Shown here: positions 7,411 through 13,789 of the stretch, piece after piece
Position numbering within the stretch: the first letter of the stretch is position 1
Layout of the letters: each line of letters opens with the position of its first letter
Assembly: GCA_049446715.1 (NCBI GenBank)
Contig: JBMTQX010000070.1
Location: forward strand, 1 to 15,111
Direction: 5' to 3'
Length of the DNA: 15,111 nt
Origin: Eutrophocola sp049446715
GTDB lineage: Bacteria; Pseudomonadota; Gammaproteobacteria; Pseudomonadales; Pseudohongiellaceae
Notes under the pieces: generated by a model
What the model was told of the DNA's origin: nothing
Databases searched by the model: none
What the model saw: only the letters and a program-made list of their open reading frames with translations
Made by a program: the position numbers and the translations under genes

Positions 7411-8006
7411 CGAGTGACCAATCATTGCCGGTTATCAGCTTCCTGGCTTCCCATGGCGGCTCCTCCGCCAGGGCCATCATTGCCGCCATGGCCACTGGCG
7501 ACATGGCTGCTGTACCCGGCATCCTGATTACCAACAATGCCGACTCCGGCATTCATGCCTGGTGCCAGGAGCAGGGTTTTCCCTGCGCGCATGTGTCCGC
7601 CAAAACCCATGACGATGAAGACGGCGCCATTGTCGCCGCCCTGGAACAGGCCAATACCGATATTGTGGTGTGCTCCGGCTACATGAAAAAAATCGGCCCC
7701 GCGACCCTGGCTCGCTACAGCGGCAACATTCTCAATATTCACCCGTCGCTGCTGCCCAGGCATGGTGGTCTGGGGCTTTATGGCGATCGCGTGCACGCCG
7801 CCGTGCTGGCTGCTAGGGATGTGGTTTCCGGTGCCACGGTGCATGTGGTTACCGCGGAGTACGATGACGGGCCGGTGATCGGCCAGTCCCGGGTAGACGT
7901 CGCCCCGGAAGAAACAGTGGCCAGCCTGCGGGCCAAGGTGCAGGGCACAGAACCGGGCCTCTACATCGAGTGCCTGAACCGGTTCCTGGCACAATCCGGC
8001 TTTTGA
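7407..8006 (+). CDS. purN: PurN-like glycinamide ribonucleotide formyltransferase
   Basis: Expected to transfer a formyl group from 10-formyltetrahydrofolate to GAR in purine synthesis. The 199 residues hold the GART fold with its catalytic residues: Asn110 and His112 in NIHPSLLP and Asp153 in YDDGPVIGQ. The phosphate-binding loop near the N-terminus reads SHGGSS rather than the classical SGxGSN. The substrate loop reads RHGGLGLYGDRVH (118-130), like the HGGxGxYG variant I recall from some other phyla rather than E. coli PurN. It also lies in an operon with an EamA exporter instead of beside purM, where gammaproteobacterial purN normally sits. It may thus be a second, divergent formyltransferase. 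The active site argues for a working enzyme, but the exact substrate is open. The start ATG overlaps the upstream stop by four bases. Confidence 0.8.
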   Translation: MTSDQSLPVISFLASHGGSSARAIIAAMATGDMAAVPGILITNNADSGIHAWCQEQGFPCAHVSAKTHDDEDGAIVAALEQANTDIVVCSGYMKKIGPATLARYSGNILNIHPSLLPRHGGLGLYGDRVHAAVLAARDVVSGATVHVVTAEYDDGPVIGQSRVDVAPEETVASLRAKVQGTEPGLYIECLNRFLAQSGF

Positions 8007-8031
8007 CCCCACCGCCAAAACGCCCTACTCT
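8003..8031 (+). promoter_or_regulatory. Candidate promoter for zntB
   Basis: TTGACC (8003-8008, overlapping the purN stop codon) and TACTCT (8026-8031) are 17 bp apart. The -35 is strong (five of six), the -10 poor (three of six). It lies 31 bp before the zntB ATG and would let zntB be read independently of purN. Confidence 0.4.
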
Positions 8032-8062
8032 CACACGCAAAGTCATCTGTTAGCTTGCCCGT

Positions 8063-9031
8063 ATGAACGAACAAGTCACTTCAGCCCAGTCCTTTGTTCA
8101 TGGCGTTGTCCTGTTGGGCGATGGTTCCAGCAAACCACTGGACAGTGTCACTGGCGAAAATCAGCCCATGTGGCTCCACATGGACTACTCCTTTGATGAC
8201 ATCGCCGATGCCCTGAGCTCCCTGGGCCTATCAGACAACGTGATCGATAGCCTCGTTCGCCCCACTACCCGACCCCGCACCATTGCCGAAAAAGGCGGCT
8301 TCGTCATTTTCCTGCGGGCGGTGAACCTGAATCCCGATGACAATCCCGATGACATGGTGTCATTGCGGGTCTGGCTGGAAAAAGACCGCCTGATCACCAT
8401 TCGCCAGCGTCGTGTGTTTTCCATCCAGGACATTCGCAAGGAACTGGAAGCCGGCGATGGTCCCACCGATATTCCGGGCCTGTTCATGACTATTGTGGAG
8501 CGCCTGGCCGATCGAATTGCCGACTACGTCGATGATATCGAGGACAAACTGGGCGAGTTTGAAAAATCGCTCGAGACGTCGGACTCCAACAAGGTGCGTG
8601 TGGCGGTGTCGTCCCTGCGGCGTCAGACTGCCATGGTGCGCCGCTACCTGGCCCCGCAACGGGATGCCCTGGACTCCTTCCATCGCCAGTGCCGGGACAT
8701 TTTGTCTTCGGCGCAAGCCTTTGAATTGCAGGAACAGACTGACCGCATCATTCGCTATGTGGAAGACCTGGACCTGGTTCGCGAACGCTGCCTAGTGCTG
8801 CAGGAAGAACTCATGAACCGCATTGCCCAAGAACAGAACGCACGCATGTATGTGCTGTCCATCGTCGCGGCAGTGTTTCTGCCCATTTCGTTTGTGACGG
8901 GTTTGTTTGGCATGAACGTGGCAGGCCTACCCGGTGCGGAAACGCCCACGGCATTCGCCTTGGTCGCCGGTACCATGCTGGTGATGGCCGGCGGCAGTCT
9001 GGCCTATTTCAAACTGAAGAAGTGGTTGTAA
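8063..9031 (+). CDS. zntB: ZntB/CorA-family divalent metal transporter
   Basis: An inner-membrane transporter of the CorA superfamily; ZntB members move Zn2+, and CorA relatives Mg2+. The 322-residue protein has a soluble N-terminal alpha/beta domain (about 1-160) and a long helical stalk (about 160-255) with repeated charged heptads. Two C-terminal membrane segments follow (about 262-281 and 295-315), separated by the invariant GMN motif at 283-285 (GLFGMNVAGLPG). The GMN-VAGLPG loop and the length fit ZntB better than classical CorA. Start ATG 8063 has only a weak ribosome site. It is convergent with mscS with 26 bp between stops and no visible terminator. Metal specificity cannot be decided from sequence. 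Confidence 0.88.
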   Translation: MNEQVTSAQSFVHGVVLLGDGSSKPLDSVTGENQPMWLHMDYSFDDIADALSSLGLSDNVIDSLVRPTTRPRTIAEKGGFVIFLRAVNLNPDDNPDDMVSLRVWLEKDRLITIRQRRVFSIQDIRKELEAGDGPTDIPGLFMTIVERLADRIADYVDDIEDKLGEFEKSLETSDSNKVRVAVSSLRRQTAMVRRYLAPQRDALDSFHRQCRDILSSAQAFELQEQTDRIIRYVEDLDLVRERCLVLQEELMNRIAQEQNARMYVLSIVAAVFLPISFVTGLFGMNVAGLPGAETPTAFALVAGTMLVMAGGSLAYFKLKKWL

Positions 9032-9057
9032 GCCACGCCCGGTAATCCAGTCGCGTC

Positions 9058-9927
9058 TTACTCGCTTGTGCGCTTGTCCCTGACCAGGGTCAGCCTGCCG
9101 TCCAGGTGCACATCGCGCTGCGGGAACGAAATAACGATGCCCGCTTCGTTGAACAGCTCATCGATTTTGAAACGGATATCGGATTTCACCTGGCGCAGGT
9201 CGCGCTCACCGATGGCATCAATCCAGAAATAGGCATCAAAGACCAGCGCACTGTCACCAAAATCTTCGAAGAACACCTTGGGCGCCGGATCATCCATCGT
9301 ATCCGGATGGTCATCCACCGCGCGCATGATCAGCTGCTCTACCTGGCGCACCGGCGAGCCGTATGCGACACCAACGCGCACGACACAGCGTGTCTGCTTG
9401 TCGATCAGGGTCCAGTTCACCACGGTGTTTTCCAGCAACTGACTGTTGGGAATGAGCAGGTGGACGCCATCCACCCGGCGCACCCGCGTGGAGCGGGTAC
9501 TGATGGTCTCCACGGTACCCTTCACGTCACCGATCTCCAGAAAGTCGCCGATACGAATCGGTCGTTCCCACATCAGGATCCAGCCGGAGATGAAGTTGTT
9601 GATGATATTCTGGGCACCAAAGCCGACACCAATGGCCACAGCACCGGACACAAAGGCAAAAGCCCCCAATGGCACTCGCAGCAGGCTGAGAATCAGCAGC
9701 ACCAGCACCACGATGCTGAAAATGACGTAGATGCGCCTGATCAGCAGCTTCACATCCGGCGGCAGATCCGATTTTTCAAGGCGGCGGATGATGAACTTGT
9801 TGGTGAGCCCGTAAACAAGCCAGGCCAACAGCAGCAGCAACGGAATCAGCAGCAGCTGCCCTATGGTGAACGACTGTCCGTTGAAGGTAAAAACGTCGGT
9901 ACTGAGAAAAGCGAGAATGGATTCCAT
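9058..9927 (-). CDS. mscS: Small-conductance mechanosensitive channel (MscS family)
   Basis: Opens under membrane tension to release solutes after osmotic downshock. The 289-residue length matches E. coli MscS (286). Three membrane segments are visible (about 20-40, 63-84, 88-115). The third, pore-lining one is Gly/Ala-rich with GAVAIGVGFGAQNIINNFISG, as in the family, followed by ERPIRIGDFLEIG and the beta domain segment TRVRRVDGVHLLIPNS. The C-terminal cage ends in the conserved GIVISFPQRDVHL. The start is ATG 9927, with a weak ribosome site but a good promoter about 30 bp upstream. It is divergent from the TipAL-type regulator across 151 bp. Confidence 0.93.
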   Translation of the reverse strand: MESILAFLSTDVFTFNGQSFTIGQLLLIPLLLLLAWLVYGLTNKFIIRRLEKSDLPPDVKLLIRRIYVIFSIVVLVLLILSLLRVPLGAFAFVSGAVAIGVGFGAQNIINNFISGWILMWERPIRIGDFLEIGDVKGTVETISTRSTRVRRVDGVHLLIPNSQLLENTVVNWTLIDKQTRCVVRVGVAYGSPVRQVEQLIMRAVDDHPDTMDDPAPKVFFEDFGDSALVFDAYFWIDAIGERDLRQVKSDIRFKIDELFNEAGIVISFPQRDVHLDGRLTLVRDKRTSE

Positions 9928-9957
9928 AATCGGAAACGACTGAAAAATGTTGCCGCC

Positions 9958-9986
9958 ATCATAGTGGTGCCGATACCGGGAAACAA
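9958..9986 (-). promoter_or_regulatory. Promoter for mscS
   Basis: On the minus strand TTGTTT (9981-9986) and TATGAT (9958-9963) are separated by 17 bp, and GGCGGC follows the -10. The -10 matches five of six consensus positions. A short inverted repeat CCGGG/CCCGG (9976-9980 and 9994-9998) flanks the -35. Confidence 0.55.
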
Positions 9987-10022
9987 TAGTGCACCCGGTT
10001 GGTAAAGGGTATTGTCGGGGGC

Positions 10023-10053
10023 TTGACCCTCCTGTGGGGGCAGGCTTTAACCT
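10023..10053 (+). promoter_or_regulatory. MerR-type promoter/operator with 19-bp spacer
   Basis: TTGACC (10023-10028) and TAACCT (10048-10053) are separated by exactly 19 bp. This over-long spacer is the mark of promoters activated by MerR-family proteins, which untwist the DNA; E. coli copA, controlled by CueR, has the same two hexamers at this spacing. The spacer is an imperfect dyad (CCCTCC on the left, GGCAGG on the right). It ends 25 bp before the start of the MerR-family gene, so autoregulation is likely. Confidence 0.72.
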
Positions 10054-10078
10054 GCTCTGCAGTCAAACCGGAGATACC

Positions 10079-10831
10079 ATGTCATACAAGATCGGTGAAG
10101 TCGCCAGACAGGCGCGTATCAGCATCAAGACATTGCATCACTACGATGCGATTGGCCTGTTATCGCCAACCGGGCGCACCGAATCCGGCTATCGCCTGTA
10201 TTCCATGCAGGACATGTTACGGCTGCAGCAGATCCTGTTCTATCGCGAACTGGAATTTTCCCTGGAAGCCATCCAGCAGCTGCTGAGCCAGCCCGGCTTT
10301 GACTACCTCACGGCCCTGAAAGAGCAGAAAACCATGCTGGAGGAAAAACAGCAAAAGTTGTCTGGCGTGCTCGGGCTGATCAACAAGATGATTGCGTACA
10401 AAGAGGAAGACATTGTTATGAGCCTGAAAGACATGTTTGACGTGTTCCCGGACATCACCGAGGACATGGTGGCAGAAGCCGAGCGTGACTGGGGACACAC
10501 CGAAGCCCACCGGGAATCCCTGCGCCGCTCGAAAAACTACACCCGGGCCGACTGGGAACAGATGAAAACGGAGCGCAATGCCTTGCACGAACACGCCCAG
10601 GCCCTGTTCCGTGAAGGTGCCGCCCCGGATGATCCCAGGGTGCAGGACATGGTGGACCAGCAGCGGTTGTTGATCGACAAGTGGCATTACCCCTGTGACA
10701 AGCCCTTTTATGCCAGGCTGAGCGAAATGACCGCCAGCGATGAGCGTTATCGCAAAAACATCGACGCCGACTGCCCGGGCCTGGCTGCCTTTATCCGCGA
10801 TGCCGCTGCCATCCTGGCAACAAATGCCTGA
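10079..10831 (+). CDS. MerR-family regulator with TipAS domain (TipAL-like)
   Basis: A transcription activator with an N-terminal winged-helix domain (about 1-70: YKIGEVARQARISIKTLHHYD, then ESGYRLYS) and a long dimerisation helix (about 75-110). The helical C-terminal TipAS-type domain (about 135-245) in known members binds thiopeptide or other drugs. At 250 residues it matches Streptomyces TipAL (253). The C-terminal pattern DITEDMVAEAERDWG, the NYTRADWEQM stretch and the late FIRDAAAIL helix fit this family. The start is ATG 10079, with GGAG five bases upstream; an in-frame GTG at 9989 is ruled out because the promoter lies inside that extension. No efflux pump is adjacent, so its regulon beyond itself is unknown. 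An inverted REP pair follows the gene. Confidence 0.9.
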   Translation: MSYKIGEVARQARISIKTLHHYDAIGLLSPTGRTESGYRLYSMQDMLRLQQILFYRELEFSLEAIQQLLSQPGFDYLTALKEQKTMLEEKQQKLSGVLGLINKMIAYKEEDIVMSLKDMFDVFPDITEDMVAEAERDWGHTEAHRESLRRSKNYTRADWEQMKTERNALHEHAQALFREGAAPDDPRVQDMVDQQRLLIDKWHYPCDKPFYARLSEMTASDERYRKNIDADCPGLAAFIRDAAAILATNA

Positions 10832-10853
10832 GAAAGGCCACGTGGCATTGGCG

Positions 10854-10929
10854 ACTGAAGCCGCTCCTACACAGAAAGGTATCCACCAACGCATCGCTGT
10901 ACATTTTAGGAGCGGCTTCAGCCGCGAAC
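10854..10929. repeat. Inverted REP pair (BIME-like)
   Basis: The left arm 10855-10869 and the right arm 10907-10921 are perfect 15-bp inverted copies (TAGGAGCGGCTTCAG and its complement), 37 bp apart. The right copy continues as GCCGCGAAC, and within it GCGGCT-TC-AGCCGC (10912-10925) is a perfect six-pair hairpin. This is the REP layout found in Pseudomonas and xanthomonads. It lies between the regulator and the amidohydrolase genes. Confidence 0.8.
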
Positions 10930-11034
10930 GATACCACCGCGGTCTGGATGATCGGACCCAAGCGCTGCGGTCGACAGTGCACCCCGCTAACGGCAATGCC
11001 ATAATGCTGTTTCACGCACTGAATGGCATTTGGC

Positions 11035-11979
11035 ATGAGCCTTACCTTTTATACCCATGACGCTTGTCTAGACCATGACCCGGGCACGGGCCATCCGGAA
11101 AACCCTGGTCGCCTGGCCGGCATACTCAGGGCACTGGAAGATGCCGCGATCAGCGACCAGCTGGTCAGGGCAGAGGCCCCGCTGGGCACCGATGCCCAGG
11201 TGTTGCTGGCCCATGACGCGCGCCTGCTGGACAAGGTCAAGGCCAGTGCTCCTAAACAAGGCATCGTGTCACTGGATGCCGACACGCATATGTCCCCAGG
11301 TTCACTGGAAGCCGCCCTGCGCGCCGTGGGCGCCACCTGCCAGGGGGTCGATGACCTGATGGTAGGTACAACGGACAACATCTTTTGTGCTACCCGCCCG
11401 CCGGGACATCATGCCACCCCGACCCATGCCATGGGTTTCTGCCTGTTCAACCACGCTGCCATTGCCGTGCTCCATGCCATGCAACATCATGGCCTGGAAC
11501 GGGTTGCCCTGGTGGATTTCGATGTCCACCACGGCAATGGCAGCCAGGACATCGCCAACAGCCGCGAGGGCTTCTTTTACATTTCCACGCACCAGAGCCC
11601 GCTCTACCCCGGCAGTGGCTACGAGGAAGAGAACCGCAACAACAATATCCTAAATGTCCCCCTGCACGGCGGCACGGGACACACCTCCTACACCCGGGTT
11701 TTCACTGACCTAGTACTACCTGCACTCCATGCCTTTCAACCCCAGTTGCTGGTGGTCTCTGCCGGTTTTGATGCCCACCAGGCCGACCCGCTCGCTGGCA
11801 TGGCCCTAACCGACGACACCTACTACTGGCTCGGTCAGCAGTTGCGACAGGTCGCCATGCAGCATTGCGATAGCCGGCTGCTGTCGACCCTGGAAGGCGG
11901 TTACAACCTTGGCGTGCTGCCTGGCAGCGTATTGGCCTATCTCCAGGGCACGCTGGAGCAATCCTTCTCCGGTTCCTGA
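11035..11979 (+). CDS. Histone deacetylase-fold amidohydrolase
   Basis: A zinc hydrolase of the arginase/deacetylase superfamily. Bacterial members remove acetyl groups from polyamines or lysine side chains. The 314-residue length is normal. Active-site marks are GHPENPGRL near the N-terminus, the tandem His pair in PPGHHATP (125-126), zinc ligands Asp163 and His165 in DFDVHHGNG, Asp246 in SAGFDAHQ, and the transition-state Tyr290 in EGGYN. All expected catalytic residues are present, so it should be active. Start choice: ATG 11035 gives MSLTFYTHDAC, the usual class start; ATG 11023 would add four residues. Neither has a good ribosome site. A CATAAT lies at 11000-11005 but has no convincing -35. 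The substrate is not predictable; no polyamine genes are adjacent. Confidence 0.92.
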   Translation: MSLTFYTHDACLDHDPGTGHPENPGRLAGILRALEDAAISDQLVRAEAPLGTDAQVLLAHDARLLDKVKASAPKQGIVSLDADTHMSPGSLEAALRAVGATCQGVDDLMVGTTDNIFCATRPPGHHATPTHAMGFCLFNHAAIAVLHAMQHHGLERVALVDFDVHHGNGSQDIANSREGFFYISTHQSPLYPGSGYEEENRNNNILNVPLHGGTGHTSYTRVFTDLVLPALHAFQPQLLVVSAGFDAHQADPLAGMALTDDTYYWLGQQLRQVAMQHCDSRLLSTLEGGYNLGVLPGSVLAYLQGTLEQSFSGS

Positions 11980-11986
11980 AGCGGTC

Positions 11987-12220
11987 TTACAACTTCTCGA
12001 GTTCGGTGATGGCTTCTGTCACCGCTTCCAGGCGCTGTTCCAGAATAGCCTGGGCATCCTGCAAACCTCGGTTGTAGTAAAACTTCCCCATTTGCGCGCT
12101 GAAAAAGTCGACCAGGAACTCGGCATCGAACTGGCCGATCTCCTGGTCCAGTTCATCATTGAAGTACTGCTGTACCTTGCTGACGATGGCGGCTTTTTCT
12201 TCTGGGGTGAAATCAATCAT
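11987..12220 (-). CDS. DUF2164 family protein
   Basis: A 77-residue cytoplasmic protein of unknown function. It matches DUF2164 in size and pattern: an N-terminal acidic helix (FTPEEKAAIVSKVQQYF), then ELDQEIGQFDAEFLVDFF, the family's MGKFYYNRGLQDA segment (about 43-55) and a C-terminal charged helix. It is predicted almost wholly helical with no membrane segment. The start is ATG 12220 with an AGGAT ribosome site 7-8 bases upstream. Its stop is 7 bp from the stop of the convergent amidohydrolase gene. The acidic, small helical form could suit a protein-binding role, but no function is claimed. Confidence 0.87.
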   Translation of the reverse strand: MIDFTPEEKAAIVSKVQQYFNDELDQEIGQFDAEFLVDFFSAQMGKFYYNRGLQDAQAILEQRLEAVTEAITELEKL

Positions 12221-12260
12221 GGTGATCCTGTCTTCTATTTTTCTGTGCGCGGCTTGGGTT

Positions 12261-12284
12261 GTTCGCGGTTGAAGCCGCGAATGG
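12261..12284. repeat. Single REP element
   Basis: GTTCGCGGTTGAAGCCGCGA matches the reverse orientation of the REP sequence at 10907-10929 with one change. TTCGCGG (12262-12268) and CCGCGAA (12275-12281) form a perfect seven-pair stem. It lies between the DUF2164 and dipeptidase genes, upstream of the former and downstream of the latter. Confidence 0.7.
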
Positions 12285-12318
12285 CGTCTTCATTCCATGA
12301 CAAACGAATGGTTGCTGC

Positions 12319-13005
12319 TCACTTCACCGGAAAATCGAAATAGGTGTCCGGATAGGGTTCATCGAACAGGGTGAAATGCCACCACTCCTCTTCCAGGCCA
12401 GCAAAACCATGCTTGCTCATGACCGAGCGCAGCAACTGGCGATTGGCGCGCTGCTGCACGGAGACGGTGGTATCGCTGGGCCAGGATTTCTGGTCGAACA
12501 GGTCAAACGGCGTGCCCATGTCCAGCTCCTGGCCGTTTTCCAGTGAAATGATGGTGACGTCGACGGTGCTGCCACGGGAATGGCTGGACTTGGCGGCAAT
12601 AAAGCCTTTCGGAATCAGCTCGTCCTTGTCGACGTTGGGGTAGTACTGTGCCTTCATGCGAATGTCATCGGGGTCGTTGGCCCAGCGCACGAAATAATCC
12701 ACCGCCTGCTGCGGGCGGTAGGCATCAAAGAACTTGAGCGCAAAGTTAGAATAGGCCAGGTCCTGCTGCACTTTCTTCAGCGCTATGGCCGCCTGCAGGG
12801 AGACGATCAGCGCGTTGCCGTGGTAACCGGGAATGGACTGGCCGATGAAGTTGTTGTCGGAGTAGTAACGCAGGTCGAATTCCACATACGGAATGACTTC
12901 GGTCAGGTAAATGAAGTTGTCAGGCACATCCTGTGCGTGGGTCGTGGAAGAGTATGAATACATAAGAAACAGGACTGTTGTGATGAAAGGTTTTATGCCG
13001 GGCAT
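12319..13005 (-). CDS. Secreted D-alanyl-D-alanine dipeptidase (VanX/DdpX family)
   Basis: A zinc dipeptidase of peptidase family M15D, which splits D-Ala-D-Ala. The 228-residue precursor begins with a signal peptide (hydrophobic about 6-18, cleavage likely after THA at about 24), so it acts in the periplasm, like DdpX (dipeptide scavenging) and unlike cytoplasmic VanX of resistance clusters. Catalytic residues are all visible: the DAYRP box with Arg97, SSHSRGSTVD with zinc ligands His142 and Asp149, and EEWWH with catalytic Glu207 and ligand His210. No vanH, vanA or ddp transporter genes are nearby, so recycling or wall turnover is more likely than glycopeptide resistance (inference). The start is ATG 13005 with a poor ribosome site; the next in-frame ATG (12963) would lose the signal peptide. 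Confidence 0.9.
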   Translation of the reverse strand: MPGIKPFITTVLFLMYSYSSTTHAQDVPDNFIYLTEVIPYVEFDLRYYSDNNFIGQSIPGYHGNALIVSLQAAIALKKVQQDLAYSNFALKFFDAYRPQQAVDYFVRWANDPDDIRMKAQYYPNVDKDELIPKGFIAAKSSHSRGSTVDVTIISLENGQELDMGTPFDLFDQKSWPSDTTVSVQQRANRQLLRSVMSKHGFAGLEEEWWHFTLFDEPYPDTYFDFPVK

Positions 13006-13079
13006 GCCGAAACGTTGTTCGCGGTCGGCCTCATGGTACCGATGAACATATCACCCTGCCACCCAGTAAACAGTGAGCC

Positions 13080-13108
13080 TGACAGGACAACAGCGTGCCG
13101 TCCTGTCA
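13080..13108. other. Perfect 9-bp inverted repeat upstream of dipeptidase
   Basis: TGACAGGAC (13080-13088) and GTCCTGTCA (13100-13108) form a perfect inverted repeat with an 11-base loop, lying about 75 bp upstream of the dipeptidase start and past the GFA stop. No T-run follows on either strand, so it is not a standard terminator. It could be an operator or an mRNA hairpin. Confidence 0.5.
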
Positions 13109-13144
13109 TGGCTGTCCTTCTTACCCCTCTTCTTAGGCCTCTTT

Positions 13145-13168
13145 ATGGCTGCATGGCTGCATGGCTGG
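13145..13168. repeat. Tandem octamer repeat (3 x ATGGCTGC)
   Basis: ATGGCTGC occurs twice exactly and a third time with one change (ATGGCTGG), directly abutting the stop codon of the GFA gene. The copies are perfectly phased with no spacer, as expected of a slippage-derived repeat in non-coding DNA. Confidence 0.65.
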
Positions 13169-13169
13169 T

Positions 13170-13580
13170 TTAGCGGGGCGGAAAACCCGGAAAGGTGGCA
13201 GCGCCTTCGGGAATGTGGTGAAAGGCCTGCTTCTGACCGATCCAGATCACGTGATCCGGCTTGTCGTACAGGGACGGATCATCCAGGGTGCCGACCTTGA
13301 CGATGACAAAATCTGCCGCCGCCGGGGCATGGGTCACCAGGTGTGTGCCGCAGTCGGGGCAGAAGTCGCGGGTGACCGGGGTTTCCAGGTCAGAACGCCG
13401 GAACTGTTTCACCTCACCCTTGGTGTAGGAGAAGTTGGCTTTCGGCACACCGACGATCACGTTGGGGTTGCCGCCGCTGATGTACTGGCAGGCGCGGCAG
13501 CAGCACTGCCCCTTGAATGCCACGTCGCCTTCAATTTTGTAACGGATGTTGCCGCAGTAGCAGCCGCCTTCATGAGCCAT
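13170..13580 (-). CDS. GFA family zinc protein
   Basis: A member of the GFA/CENP-V fold named after glutathione-dependent formaldehyde-activating enzyme; most bacterial members have no proven reaction. The 136-residue protein shows the zinc cysteine pattern: GGCYCG (Cys7, Cys9), GQCCCRACQ (Cys26-28 and Cys31) and FCPDCGTH (Cys74, Cys77). Many family members have His in the CHC part of the second box, where this one has CCC. The rest (TKGEVKQFRRS, the VGTLDDPS segment, then HVIWIGQKQAF) fits the family. The start is ATG 13580 with a strong ribosome site (GAGGAGAT, about 5-6 bases away). Its transcript may run into the dipeptidase gene 164 bp downstream. Real formaldehyde chemistry is unproven. 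Confidence 0.9.
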   Translation of the reverse strand: MAHEGGCYCGNIRYKIEGDVAFKGQCCCRACQYISGGNPNVIVGVPKANFSYTKGEVKQFRRSDLETPVTRDFCPDCGTHLVTHAPAAADFVIVKVGTLDDPSLYDKPDHVIWIGQKQAFHHIPEGAATFPGFPPR

Positions 13581-13696
13581 GGTGATCTCCTCGCTGTGTT
13601 GTTGGTGTTGTTAATTGTTCGTTGAGTTGTTTTCGTGTTACTGGAATGCCAAATATTCGCTAGCGTCCCGGTGTGAATTTCAAGGACATGTCTTCT

Positions 13697-13753
13697 CGGC
13701 TAAAGCCGTTCCTACACAGGATCAACGCTGCAGGAGCGGCTTTAGCCGCGAAC
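13697..13753. repeat. Inverted REP pair (BIME-like)
   Basis: The left arm (about 13697-13714) and right arm (13731-13753, CAGGAGCGGCTTTAGCCGCGAAC) are inverted copies of one another with about two mismatches over 19 bp. The right copy carries the perfect stem GCGGCT-TT-AGCCGC. It differs from the pair at 10854-10929 mainly by TTTAG for TTCAG. It lies between the GFA start and the lipoprotein stop, so at the 3' end of the lipoprotein gene. Confidence 0.8.
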
Positions 13754-13789
13754 GGAAATTTCCCAGTTTTCAAATGGGGTCACCTCTCA

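Noticed and set aside
9106..10005. Open frame (299 codons) opposite mscS
   Set aside because: The product is rich in His, Gln and Asp with no domain, and the opposite strand clearly encodes MscS with a promoter.
10217..11002. Open frame (261 codons) opposite the TipAL-type gene
   Set aside because: A shadow of the regulator that also runs through the REP pair; no ribosome site or domain.
13017..13031. GTTCGCGGTCGGCCT as a fourth REP
   Set aside because: Only the first eight bases match the REP end, and the stem is not kept; at best a remnant.
13073..13300. Small ORF (75 codons, GTG start) with a hydrophobic stretch
   Set aside because: It has no ribosome site, its second half is antisense to the GFA gene, and its reading frame passes through the octamer repeat. 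The hydrophobic part is most likely chance.
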